Assembly (NCBI GenBank): GCA_963747735.1
Contig: CAVVGE010000005.1
Coordinates: 633,931 to 697,930 of the forward strand
Direction of reading: 5' to 3'
Length of the DNA stretch: 64,000 nt
Source of the DNA: AP-15 sp963747735
Lineage (GTDB): Bacteria > Pseudomonadota > Alphaproteobacteria > ATCC43930 > CGMCC-115725
The position numbers were made by a program, and so were the translations under genes. Of this stretch, positions 1 through 8,699 are shown in pieces. Every line of letters starts with the position of its first letter. The stretch's first letter is position 1. The notes below the pieces were generated by a model. It saw only the letters and a program-made list of their open reading frames with translations. It was not told the DNA's origin and ran no database searches.

Positions 1-265
1 GGCCGGAGACGACCGGGTGAAGCGCGGGATGAGACCGGGCGCGCAGCGTCGTATTGGCTGGTTCCGCGCCACGCATCCCCCGCCTTCGCGAGGGCAAGCT
101 CTTCGAGATGCCCGCTGCGCGGGCTCCTCAGGCATGAGGCTTTTCTTTAATGGCTTCATAGGCTTGCCTCATGGTGAGGAGCGCCCGGGAAAGCCGGGGT
201 TCGCTTCTCGAACCACGCAAATAACTCGATATCACCGGATCATGCTGTGGGCCTGCTCCCGCCGA
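1..265. other. Intergenic region with palindromic repeat fragments
   Basis: No gene is supported here; the open frame across it is a GC-driven shadow of the DUF192 gene on the other strand. It holds one copy of a small dispersed repeat (77-101), a weak stem CCTCA/TGAGG with a T-rich tail at 126-148 that might end transcription, and at 172-184 the motif CCTCATGGTGAGG, which recalls (from memory) the start of a common alphaproteobacterial intergenic repeat whose right arm seems to be lost here. Confidence 0.45.
77..101 (+). repeat. Small dispersed repeat, copy 1
   Basis: The 25-nt segment reads as a short GC-rich element with core TTCGCGAGGGCA. It differs at two positions from copies at 49,286-49,309 and 50,174-50,198. 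The copy at 50,174 interrupts a transposase gene, which indicates that the unit has inserted as a discrete element. Confidence 0.6.
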
Positions 266-757
266 TCAAGAGGCGTTGCCGAAGATCGGCGACAACACCC
301 GGTCGCCGGGCTTGATGCCGAGCCGGGCGGCGGTGCCGCCGTTCAGCTCGATGACCGCCCGCACCGGCGCCGCCGCGGCGATCACGTCATCCGTTTGCGG
401 CACCGCCCGCTCGTGAATGTTGACGATCCGGCCCTGCGCATCGACAAACAGCATGTCGAGCGGGATCAGCGTGTTGCGCATCCACATCGTCGCCACAATC
501 GGCTGCTTGTAGTCGAACAGCATTCCGGCGTTTGGCGCCAGCTCGCTGCGGAACATCAGGCCCTGCATCATCTGCTCGGGCGTTTCGGCAACCTCGACGG
601 CAAAGCGATGCCGCCCGCTGGCGCTGACGATCGTCAGGCTCGAGGTCGGAAAGCTTTGCAGCTGACCCTCGGCTGCCGGCACCAAAAATCCGGCGGCGAG
701 CAAGGACCCGGCGGCGAGCAGGGACAATGACACAAAAACAGCACGGCGCGTGATCAT
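266..757 (-). CDS. DUF192 family exported protein
   Basis: A 163-residue protein with a hydrophobic N-terminal signal segment (about residues 8-28), followed by a DUF192 domain. Family hallmarks seen are TPEQMMQGLMFRSELAPNAG, the MWMRNTLIPLDMLFVD block, and the C-terminal stretch where an ELNGG motif precedes GIKPGD. The molecular role of DUF192 is not established. The start at 757 was chosen because it begins immediately before the signal peptide; the frame is open far upstream but only as antisense to the antiporter gene. It is divergent from the antiporter gene, so the two promoters must share about 45 bases. Confidence 0.88.
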   Translation of the reverse strand: MITRRAVFVSLSLLAAGSLLAAGFLVPAAEGQLQSFPTSSLTIVSASGRHRFAVEVAETPEQMMQGLMFRSELAPNAGMLFDYKQPIVATMWMRNTLIPLDMLFVDAQGRIVNIHERAVPQTDDVIAAAAPVRAVIELNGGTAARLGIKPGDRVLSPIFGNAS

Positions 758-802
758 GCGAGCAAACCCGACGCAAACTTGCGTCCCGAATATAGCGCAG
801 CG

Positions 803-3286
803 ATGCCCGAAACCGTTCTGACCGTCTTCACGGTCACGGCGCTGCTCGGGATCGTCAGCCTGCTGCTGCCGTTGGCCGAGCGGCTCTCCGTGCCCTACAC
901 CGTTCTCTTGGCGCTGGTCGGGATCGCGATCGGCGTCGCCACCAGCATTCCGGCGCTCGACCAGCCGGGTCGGATTCTCGGCGACATCATCGGCACGCTG
1001 CACGATTTCGGCCTCGGCGCCGAATCGCTCCTCTATATCTTTCTGCCGGCATTGCTGTTCGAGGCGGCGCTCAACCTCGATCTGCGCCAGCTCGGCGACG
1101 ACGCCGCACCGGTGCTCTTGCTCGCCATTGTCGGCGTCATCGTTTGCACGCTTGTCGTCGGCTTTGCATTGTGGCCGATCGCCCCCGTCGGGCTGCTCGC
1201 CTGCGTCATTCTCGGAGCCATCATCGCCACCACCGACCCGGTTGCGGTGGTCGGCATCTTTCGCGACATCGGCGCGCCGCGCCGGCTGTCGATCCTGGTC
1301 CAGGGCGAGAGCCTCTTTAACGACGCCGCGGCGATCGCGATCTATACCCTCGTCGTGGCGATGCTGACCGGCGACCGGCCGGCCGAGCCGCTGCGCGGTG
1401 TCCTGGCCTTTTTCCGCCAATTCGGCGGCGGCCTCGCCGCCGGCTATGCCGCCGGCTGGCTGATCGCTGCGCTGATGCCGATCCTGCGCTCGAGCCGGCT
1501 CGCCGAGGCGACCTACACGATCGGCTTTTCCTACGGCATTTTCATCATCTGCGACCACTACCTGCATGTGTCCGGTGTGGTCGCGGTCGCCGCCGCCGGG
1601 CTGGCGGTCGGCGCCGAGGCGCGGCGCCGGCTGGCGCCGTCCAATTTCGAAAGCCTCCTCGTCACCTGGGAGCAGCTCGCCTTCTGGGCGAGCTCGCTGA
1701 TTTTTCTGTTTGCGGCGATGCACGTCCCGGCGCTGCTGTTCAACGCCCGGTGGGAGGATCTGGGCCTCCTCGGGGCGCTCGCGCTCGCCGCGCTCGTCGC
1801 CCGCGCGCTGACCCTTTACGGGCTCCTGCCGGTGCTGAGCTATACCCGCATCGCCCAGCCGATCGCGACCAATTACAAAGTTGTCATGCTGTGGGGCGGG
1901 ATGCGCGGCGCGGTCTCGCTGGCGCTGGCGCTGGCGGCGGCCGAGAACACCGCGCTGCCGCCCGAGGTGCGGCAGTTCGTCGGCATTCTCGCCACCGGCT
2001 TTGTGCTGTTCACCTTGCTGGTGACCGCGCCGACGATGCGGCCCTTGATGCGCCTCTTGAAGCTCAGCGATGCGACCCCGGCAGAAGCGGCGCTGCGCGA
2101 CCGGGTGATCGACCTGTCGCTGTCGTCGATCCGCGAGGAGATCGAAAGCGTCGGCCGCGAGCATCAGATCGCGCCCGAAATCGTTGCCGGGGTCGCAGCC
2201 GCGTGCTTCGGCCACAGCCCGGCCGAGATCGCCGAGGAGAACGCGCAATTGCCGGAAGCGCTGCGGCTGCGCGCCGCGGTGACGGTGCTGGCCGATCGCG
2301 AGCAGGAGTTCTGCCTCGAATATTTCGAGGGGCGCACCGTGTCCCGGCGGGTCGCCGCGAGCCTTCTGGCGCACACCGCGCGATTGCGCGACGGCGCGCG
2401 CAGCCACGGGGTCGAAGGCTACCAGCAGGCGGCGGCGCGAATCCGCCGCTTCGGGCCGATGTTCCGCTCGGCCCTGACGCTGCACCGCCGGCTCGGCATC
2501 GCCGGTCCCTTGGCGCGGCAGATCGCCGACCGGTTCGAGGTCCAGCTCGCCGCCCGCTTTGTGCTGCGCAATCTCGCCACCTTCAACCATCGCCAGGTCG
2601 GCCGCCTGTTCGGCGCCGGGCCGAGTGCCGCGATGGCCGGCCAGATCGAGCTGCGCACAACCGAGATCGACAGTGCGATCGCGGCGTTGAAGCTGCAATA
2701 CCCCGGCTATGTGCGCCAGCTCGAAAGCCAATTCCTGGCGCGCACCGAAGCCCGGCTCGAAGACGAGCGCTATCGCCGGCTGCGCGCCAATTCGATCATC
2801 AACCAAGATGTTTTCGACGATCTGCAACGCCGGCTGCGCCAGCGCCGGCGTGCCGTCGAGACCCGCGCGGTGCTCGATCTCGGCCTCGACCGCGACGAGC
2901 TCCTGGCCCGCGTGCCGATGTTCGCCACGCTCGACAACAAGGCGCGGCGCTCGGTTGCGCGGCTGCTGCGAGCGCGCCTTGCGGTGCCCGACGAGGTCAT
3001 CGTGCGCCGCGGCGAGCGTGGCGACGCGATGTACTTCATCTCCTCGGGCGCGGTCGAAGTGCGCATTGCACCCAATCCGGTTCGGCTCGGCAGCGGCGAT
3101 TTTTTTGGCGAGCTGGCGCTGTTGGTCGCCGATCGGCGCAACGCCGATGTCGTCTCGCTCGGCTATTGCCAGCTCCTCAGTCTGGGCGCGCGCGACCTCG
3201 ATCGGCTGTTTGGCAGCCAGCCGGCGCTGCGCCAGCGAATCGAGGCCGTCGCCCGGACCCGCGTCGCTCAGGAGCGCGCCGGATGA
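803..3286 (+). CDS. CPA1-type Na+/H+ antiporter with C-terminal cyclic-nucleotide-binding domain
   Basis: An 827-residue inner-membrane cation/proton exchanger. The N-terminal half (about residues 1-415) is multi-pass and holds the CPA1 signatures TDPVAVV (144-150) and GESLFND (168-174), whose Asn-Asp pair lies in the ion-translocation site. A long soluble linker follows, and residues from about 700 to the end form a cNMP-binding fold (RRGERGDAMYFISSGAVEV, then GDFFGELALL). The ATG at 803 is preferred to an upstream TTG at 779 because it begins directly before the first membrane helix. The fusion suggests gating by a cyclic nucleotide or another small ligand, but the ligand is unknown. A 1,050-residue open frame on the other strand is a shadow. 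Confidence 0.9.
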   Translation: MPETVLTVFTVTALLGIVSLLLPLAERLSVPYTVLLALVGIAIGVATSIPALDQPGRILGDIIGTLHDFGLGAESLLYIFLPALLFEAALNLDLRQLGDDAAPVLLLAIVGVIVCTLVVGFALWPIAPVGLLACVILGAIIATTDPVAVVGIFRDIGAPRRLSILVQGESLFNDAAAIAIYTLVVAMLTGDRPAEPLRGVLAFFRQFGGGLAAGYAAGWLIAALMPILRSSRLAEATYTIGFSYGIFIICDHYLHVSGVVAVAAAGLAVGAEARRRLAPSNFESLLVTWEQLAFWASSLIFLFAAMHVPALLFNARWEDLGLLGALALAALVARALTLYGLLPVLSYTRIAQPIATNYKVVMLWGGMRGAVSLALALAAAENTALPPEVRQFVGILATGFVLFTLLVTAPTMRPLMRLLKLSDATPAEAALRDRVIDLSLSSIREEIESVGREHQIAPEIVAGVAAACFGHSPAEIAEENAQLPEALRLRAAVTVLADREQEFCLEYFEGRTVSRRVAASLLAHTARLRDGARSHGVEGYQQAAARIRRFGPMFRSALTLHRRLGIAGPLARQIADRFEVQLAARFVLRNLATFNHRQVGRLFGAGPSAAMAGQIELRTTEIDSAIAALKLQYPGYVRQLESQFLARTEARLEDERYRRLRANSIINQDVFDDLQRRLRQRRRAVETRAVLDLGLDRDELLARVPMFATLDNKARRSVARLLRARLAVPDEVIVRRGERGDAMYFISSGAVEVRIAPNPVRLGSGDFFGELALLVADRRNADVVSLGYCQLLSLGARDLDRLFGSQPALRQRIEAVARTRVAQERAG

Positions 3287-3456
3287 CGGCTCAACCCGCC
3301 CGACTGGCGCAACCGCTTGCACAAGCTTCATTTTCGTGACATCGCCAGGATTCCTTAACTTTGCAATGAAACACTCGCACCCCAGCCATGCGCTTGAAAG
3401 CGCCGACAAAGAACGCACCTAGACCCGCGGGAGACTGAAGCCAACAGGATCATGTC

Positions 3457-4104
3457 ATGAACAGGCCAACTGTCCCGGGCCTCCGGATTGTCAAATTCGC
3501 CGCCCTCATCCTGACCATCGCGCTCGTCGGCGTGCCGCGCCCCGGCTGGGCCACGACGACCGGCGGCGGCGCCACCGTTCAGGGGCTCTACGACACGCTG
3601 CTCTCCGCGATGAAGAACGGCCGCACGCTCGGGCAAAGCGGCCGGTTCGCGGCATTGGCGCCGGTGATCCGCCGCACCTTCGACCTGCCGCTGATGACCA
3701 GGCTCTCGGTCGGCCCGAGCTGGGCGTCCCTCAACGAGGCGCGGCGCCGGCAGCTGATCGACAGCTTTGGCCGTTACATCTCGGCGATCTACGCCGACCG
3801 CTTCGACAGCTGGAACGGCGAAAAGCTGCAGGTCACCGGTGAGGAGCCGAACGGCGCCGGGGTCCTCGTCCGCAGCAAGATCATCAAATCGAACGGCGAG
3901 CCGGTCAAAGTCGACTACGCGATGCACCAGAGCGGCGGGTCTTGGCTGATCTCCGACATCTATCTCGACGGCACGATCAGCGAGCTCGCGACCCGGCGCT
4001 CGGAATTTGCGGCGATCATCCGCAACCAGGGCATCGACGGCTTGATCCAGTCCTTGAACCGCAAGGCCGACATGCTGACCGGGACCACCGCCCGCGCCTA
4101 TTAG
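3457..4104 (+). CDS. MlaC/Ttg2D-family periplasmic lipid-binding protein (HpnM-like)
   Basis: A 215-residue protein with a signal peptide (hydrophobic residues about 12-32) followed by an MlaC-type fold: an early segment about tandem helices (YDTLLSAMKN), then RRTFDLPLMTRL and FGRYISAIYADRF, and the late block WLISDIYLDGTISELATRRS typical of the family. MlaC proteins shuttle phospholipids across the periplasm; the HpnM branch is associated with hopanoid loci. No other mla or hpn genes are adjacent, so which lipid it carries cannot be told. It is followed by a large inverted repeat and a convergent gene. Confidence 0.85.
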   Translation: MNRPTVPGLRIVKFAALILTIALVGVPRPGWATTTGGGATVQGLYDTLLSAMKNGRTLGQSGRFAALAPVIRRTFDLPLMTRLSVGPSWASLNEARRRQLIDSFGRYISAIYADRFDSWNGEKLQVTGEEPNGAGVLVRSKIIKSNGEPVKVDYAMHQSGGSWLISDIYLDGTISELATRRSEFAAIIRNQGIDGLIQSLNRKADMLTGTTARAY

Positions 4105-4145
4105 TGTCAGATCCCGAAGTTTTGCCGATCAATCACTCCATTCCG

Positions 4146-4223
4146 CCATCCCGGCGAAGGCCGGGACCCATCGCTCAGCGGTCGCGATGGTTGATGCATG
4201 GGTCCCGGCCTTCGCCGGGATGG
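4146..4223. repeat. Perfect 26-bp inverted repeat between convergent genes
   Basis: The arms at 4146-4171 and 4198-4223 are exact reverse complements, with 26 bases between them. Their core reads CCGGCGAAGGCCGGGACCCA. The element lies between two gene ends that face each other, so a transcript from either side would form a long hairpin. It could act as a two-way terminator or be a dispersed palindromic repeat; there is no T-run, so factor-independent termination is not assured. Confidence 0.75.
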
Positions 4224-4287
4224 ACGCATGTTGGGGAGAACATGGTCCGCCAAACTTTGCGATCGAAACACGAGCTTGCGGCGCTGG

Positions 4288-5088
4288 CTAGCTTGCCGCG
4301 CTGGTCCCGGCGCTCCGCGCGCGACCGATCAGCCACGGCGTCAGCAGCATCGCCGACGGCCTGACGCAGTCGCGGCGCGGCAGGTCGGCGACACCGAACA
4401 CGATCTCGTCCTGCCGGGCGCGGACGATCGCCACGTAAGTCCCGAGCATCCGGTCCCAGACCGACAGCACGGCGCCGTAGTTCGAATCCGCGTGCCGCCG
4501 CGCGACCGAATGGTGCACGCGGTGCAAATCGGTCGTCATCAGCACCGGCTGCAGCCACCTCTCCAAATTCTCGGGCAGGCGAATGTTGCCGTGCTGCAGA
4601 GCGGCGAGCGCAAACACCGTCACACCATGGATCGTGACCACTGCGAGCGGCACGTCGAGCGCCACCACGACCACCCAATAGACCGCCGCTGCCAGCAGGT
4701 ATTCGATCGGATGGTGCCGCACCGCAGTCGTCACATCGACATCGGGATCGGAATGGTGGAGCGCGTGAAGGCGCCACAAGAACCTCACCTTGTGCTCGCA
4801 GCGATGCACCCCGTAATGGATGAAATCGAGCAGCAGAAAGGCAGCGGCAAAGCTCGCCGCAGCACCCGCGATCGGCCAAGCCGGCAGGGAAACTCCAAAG
4901 AGCGCCTGAAGTGGGCCACGGACCGCTGCCGACGGCGCGAAAAAGCCGGCGATCGCCATGTTGACGAGCCAGAAGGCGAGGTTGCCAAAGCGCCGCCGCG
5001 TCGCCGGAAACTCGCGCCGCCGGCGTGGGCGGCAAAGCTCCCACAGGGCGACGGCCGCCATGCTGCCGAGGAGCATGATCAGGATCAT
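4288..5088 (-). CDS. Sterol desaturase / fatty acid hydroxylase superfamily protein
   Basis: A 266-residue integral membrane di-iron oxygenase. Four or so hydrophobic segments surround the family's histidine clusters: DFIHYGVHRCEH, LHALHHSDPD, and LHRVHHS, with an additional RHHPIEY. These residues bind two irons that activate oxygen for hydroxylation or desaturation of a lipid. Substrate cannot be read from sequence; bacterial members act on hopanoids, carotenoids or fatty acids. It is convergent with the MlaC-like gene, with the 26-bp inverted repeat between them. Confidence 0.87.
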   Translation of the reverse strand: MILIMLLGSMAAVALWELCRPRRRREFPATRRRFGNLAFWLVNMAIAGFFAPSAAVRGPLQALFGVSLPAWPIAGAAASFAAAFLLLDFIHYGVHRCEHKVRFLWRLHALHHSDPDVDVTTAVRHHPIEYLLAAAVYWVVVVALDVPLAVVTIHGVTVFALAALQHGNIRLPENLERWLQPVLMTTDLHRVHHSVARRHADSNYGAVLSVWDRMLGTYVAIVRARQDEIVFGVADLPRRDCVRPSAMLLTPWLIGRARSAGTSAAS

Positions 5089-5134
5089 CGCCGCCGCCGC
5101 TCGGGGCTAGCCGCCGGCGCCGCGGGCCACGGCG

Positions 5135-6145
5135 CTAGCCCGCCAAGCGCCGCCGCACCAGCGCCAAAGCCAATAGCGCCCCGCCGATCAGCACCAGCCC
5201 CGGCGGCTCCGGCGCCGGCAGCGAGTCGGAGAGCAACGTCGTGCCATCGAAGGCGATCGCCAGATCCGCGTGGAAGGCGTGCACCAGATCGCCGTTGTCG
5301 TCGGCAAAGCTGCCATCGAGGAACGAGGCGATCGGGTCGATGCCTTCGAACAGCCCGTCAGCAAACCCGAACCCCGCAGCCGGGAACTCCAGCAGGTTAT
5401 CAAAACCGATCAGCGGAATGTCGAGGCTGAAGATCTCGTGCCCCTGGTTGAAGTCGAGCGCGGAGGTGATGCCGAGGTCGGACAGGGCAAATTTTTGCCC
5501 CGGGCTGCCCGCCAAGCCGCCGGCGCTGTCGAGGACGTCGGTTGTCACCGCGGTCCCGCCGGTGCCCCGGATCTGGACGGTCAACAACGGCTGGCGCAAC
5601 AGATCGCCGGCGCCATCGGTCACCGCGAACGGCAGCGTGACATCGCCGACATCCTGGTTCAGCGCAAAGCTCGAATTGGTGCGCGGCTTAAAGTTGAAGA
5701 GGAGGTTCAGGGTGCCCGGGATCGCGCCCGAATTGGGGTCCGGGCTGGTCGTGGCCGTCAACAGCGCGTTGCCGCCGGCACCGGTCGGGATCGGTTGGCC
5801 GGCTGGGTTCGAGGGGGTGATGAAGGCGAGCGGGTTGGCGACCACCTGATTGCCCACAAAGGCGGTGCCGGCATCGATCGCCGCGTCCTGGTTGGTGCGT
5901 ACGGTAGAGGGAGCAACGCCCGACAAGGCGGCGTTCTCGATCACCAGCTGGTTGACGGTCGGCAATTGCGGGCACGGGTTTACATTCACCACCGGGTTGC
6001 TGCAGACCGCATTCAGCAGCGCTTGAAAAGTGCCGTTATCCGCACCCGCACCGCCGGCTTGTGCCGCGCCCGCTCCGATCAGCCACAAGACGCTTGTGGC
6101 GGCCATCCAGCATGCTTTTGTCGATAGGCTCCCTGTCCGGCGCAT
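5135..6145 (-). CDS. Exported protein with PEP-CTERM sorting signal
   Basis: A 336-residue protein with a signal peptide ending near an AQA site (about residue 29) and a C-terminal sorting signal: LPAPEPPG, a hydrophobic helix, then VRRRLAG. Such tails are recognised by exosortase, which releases the protein outside the cell. The body is low in charge and rich in G, A, N, T and S, with no enzyme motif that I recognise. It is divergent from a second PEP-CTERM gene at 6411, sharing a 265-base promoter region. Confidence 0.8.
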   Translation of the reverse strand: MRRTGSLSTKACWMAATSVLWLIGAGAAQAGGAGADNGTFQALLNAVCSNPVVNVNPCPQLPTVNQLVIENAALSGVAPSTVRTNQDAAIDAGTAFVGNQVVANPLAFITPSNPAGQPIPTGAGGNALLTATTSPDPNSGAIPGTLNLLFNFKPRTNSSFALNQDVGDVTLPFAVTDGAGDLLRQPLLTVQIRGTGGTAVTTDVLDSAGGLAGSPGQKFALSDLGITSALDFNQGHEIFSLDIPLIGFDNLLEFPAAGFGFADGLFEGIDPIASFLDGSFADDNGDLVHAFHADLAIAFDGTTLLSDSLPAPEPPGLVLIGGALLALALVRRRLAG

Positions 6146-6410
6146 GGCTCACCTCGCAACAGATCGACCCCGCGGGGCTTGGACTAAACCCGCGCGGCTT
6201 TTACGACAAATTGCGGCATGGTGCAAATCTACCGTTCGATCGGGAACAATTGGCCGCCGGCATGCGATGTTATGGTTAATTCCGGCTTGACATCATTTTG
6301 CTTTTCCTCGGGGTTGGCGAACAGTCCGGTTGTTTGTTATTTTACCGACCGAGGCACCTGGGACAGCGCGCAAATCGGCGCTGCGCGGAGAAGGGCTCGG
6401 AGGAGACGAA

Positions 6411-8004
6411 ATGACCGGCGAGAAATCGTGGTTGGGAGGGCGCTGGTGTTTGCCGGTGTCGTTCGCAGCGGTCCTGATAGCGTCCTCCGGCGGCGCGCTC
6501 GCGGTCCCGGTCACCGATTTTGTCACCGTCCAGCCGATCGACGTGTGCTCGGCCCCCGGCACCAATTGCGCAACCATGAACAATCTCGGCGCCGGAAAAA
6601 ACAACGTGACCGCCGGGTCGAAAGTGCAGGTCGGGTTCGCCAGCAACGGGATCAATATCACAAATGCGATCTGGAACCTGGCCGGCATCAACGTCGTGTT
6701 TCAGCCGACAACCGAGTATAACACCCCGAATTCGCAGTTTCAGAACGTGCCGGTCACCGCCAGCACCACCGCGCCCGGTCAGTTCACCAGCGCGGCATTC
6801 CAGCTGCTGACCCAGCAGGCTGGAGTGTCAAAGGGATCCCCGCCGGCGAGCCCGCTGAGCCTGAACCCGACCACGATCAACATGTTCTTCGTCAATTCGA
6901 TCGTGCCGGATCCGAGCACGCCCGGAGTTCTTTACGGGATTGGCTGGGTCGGCAACAACGGCGCCGCGATCGGTCAGAACACATTCGGAGCCCCCGGCCG
7001 CGGCGGGCAAACCTTCAACGCCCGCGCCGACGACATTGCGCACGAGATCGGCCATGTGCTCGGCCTCGACCACACGACGTTCGGCAACAATCCGCCGCTC
7101 CCTGCCGATCTGATGACCGCCGGCGCGACGCGGACGACGCCCAATGTCAACGTGACCAGCGTCGCCACTCAAAGCAATGCCACTTGGCTAAGCCAAATCG
7201 TCCCCGGCGGGCCCGTCGATCAGCTGCTGCAGACCCAGGTATCGCAGGTCTCGCATCCCAATGGCGGGGCGCTCAATGCCTTCCTCAACCCGATACCATT
7301 GATCAACACGACCGCGACCGACCCGCGCGGCGGGTTCAGCTTCAACGTCGCTTTCAACGGCGGCGGTCGGGCTGATGAAGCAATGAACCAGCTGACCTTG
7401 ACCTTGCCGACGGGCTTTTTTTTCAAAGGCGATGTCGAAATCACCTCGAACAACGATCCGCATGTATCGATCGTCCCGACCTTCTGCGGCGGCGACCACG
7501 AATTGTCGAATTGCCTGACCTTCACCTTCGCCGACAGCGACTCGCTGCATCAATTCGAGGACGGCGACCAGTTCAGCTATAATGTGGGGATCTGCAAGGA
7601 AAGCTACGCATATTGCAAGACCGCGACCGACAGCGATCTGGCCGCGGCCGCGGCGGCCGGCGAACTCTGCGACCTACCAATACCTGTTCAGTGACGGCTA
7701 CTTTACGACAAGCGACCTCGAGCCGCAGGACGACATCACCTTTGTCGCCGATTCGCAGGACCCGAATTCGGCGCTGCCATCGGGGATCACCAATCCACTC
7801 ACCTTTGTCGGCGCCAGCCAGCTACCCTGCGTGCAGCTCGCCGGCGAGACGGCCTGCCCGCCGCTCGATCTCGCCGACGCCAACCCCGCCGAGGAGGACG
7901 TGCCCGAGCCGCCCGGCCTCGCGGTCGCCTTCGCCGGCCTCGCCGGTTGGCTGGTGCTCGCCCGCCGCCGCCGGCGCCCGCCACTTCCGTCGCCCTGCGG
8001 CTAA
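6411..8004 (+). CDS. Metzincin-type metalloprotease-like PEP-CTERM protein, frame broken near 7,665
   Basis: The start at 6411 follows the ribosome site GGAGGAGACGAA. A signal peptide (about residues 12-34) leads into a domain with HEIGHVLGLDH (residues 211-221), the HExxHxxGxxH zinc site of metzincin peptidases. The frame from 6411 stops at 7694, but the adjacent frame from about 7665 continues sensibly (YQYLFSDGYFTTSDL) to a PEP-CTERM tail (VPEPPG, hydrophobic helix, RRRRR) ending at 8004. One base therefore appears lost or gained in the G/C-only stretch around 7640-7670. It could be a real mutation or an assembly error. The last four bases overlap the convergent ATP12 gene. The protein would be a surface or matrix-located protease. 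Confidence 0.75.
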
Positions 8005-8699
8005 GCCCTCCGCAGCAGCGCCAGAAATCGTGCCGCCGCGTCGATCTCGGCAGCCAGCAGCCGGCGCCGCCGGGACTCCTCGGGGTCCTCGCCCCAAGCC
8101 TCGATCTGATAGCTTTCGTCGAGCTGCGAGACGGCAAAGGCTTCGGCCGCATCGAGCCGCCCTTCGCTCAGCGCCAGCGCGATGACCACAGAACCGCAGG
8201 CGGTCGTCGCCGCGTGGAGCGCGGCAAGCGCAAAGCTGTCGTGCTCGGCGACCGCCGCGGCGAGCGCGCGCAGGCTCGCCTTCGGCTGGCCGTTCGGGAC
8301 CACCCCGATGGTGACCGCGAGCGGCGCGTCGTAGCGCAGCACCGCCCAGTCGATCAGCGGCTGCCATGCCGCTTGCTGGCGCAAGGCCAAGGCCGGGGGG
8401 TGCGCGGCGCGATAGCAGACGAGATCGGTGGCGGCGTATTCGGCGACCTGCCGCACGACCTCGTCACGTTGCCGCATCACCCGGTCGATCGCGCTGGCGG
8501 CGAGCCGCATCAGCGGCATATCAGCCGGACGGATTTCGGTTTCCTGGGCGCCCCATTCCGCCGCCAGCGCCGCCGCCAGCGCCGCGCTCGGCACGATCAG
8601 CTCGTTTTTCGCCGGGGTTTGGACGAGCCTGCCGTCGAGCGCCACGCCATGACCCGAACCTGCCGGCACTGCCTGCGCCTGCCGGTAGACCCGTCTCAT
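8001..8699 (-). CDS. ATP12 family F1-ATPase assembly chaperone
   Basis: A 232-residue protein of the ATP12 family, found in mitochondria and alphaproteobacteria, which binds the alpha subunit of F1 during ATP synthase assembly. It shows LDGRLVQTPAKNELIVPSA, the EWGAQ segment, a block beginning PLMRLAASAIDRV, then TDLVCYRA and the late LSEGRLDAAEAFAVSQLDE motif. The ATG at 8699 overlaps the stop of the upstream pseudouridine synthase gene by four bases (ATGA), which points to one transcript with translational coupling. It is good support for an alphaproteobacterial origin. Confidence 0.9.
   Translation of the reverse strand: MRRVYRQAQAVPAGSGHGVALDGRLVQTPAKNELIVPSAALAAALAAEWGAQETEIRPADMPLMRLAASAIDRVMRQRDEVVRQVAEYAATDLVCYRAAHPPALALRQQAAWQPLIDWAVLRYDAPLAVTIGVVPNGQPKASLRALAAAVAEHDSFALAALHAATTACGSVVIALALSEGRLDAAEAFAVSQLDESYQIEAWGEDPEESRRRRLLAAEIDAAARFLALLRRA

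Noticed and set aside
266..3418. A 1,050-codon open frame antisense to the antiporter gene
   Set aside because: Only its last 163 codons (DUF192 protein) are protein-like. The rest is an Arg/Ala/Gly/Gln-rich shadow caused by high GC in the third codon position of the antiporter gene.
6287..6310. Sigma-70 promoter with TTGACA upstream of the 6,411 gene
   Set aside because: A good -35 word is present, but no acceptable -10 box lies 16-18 bases downstream.
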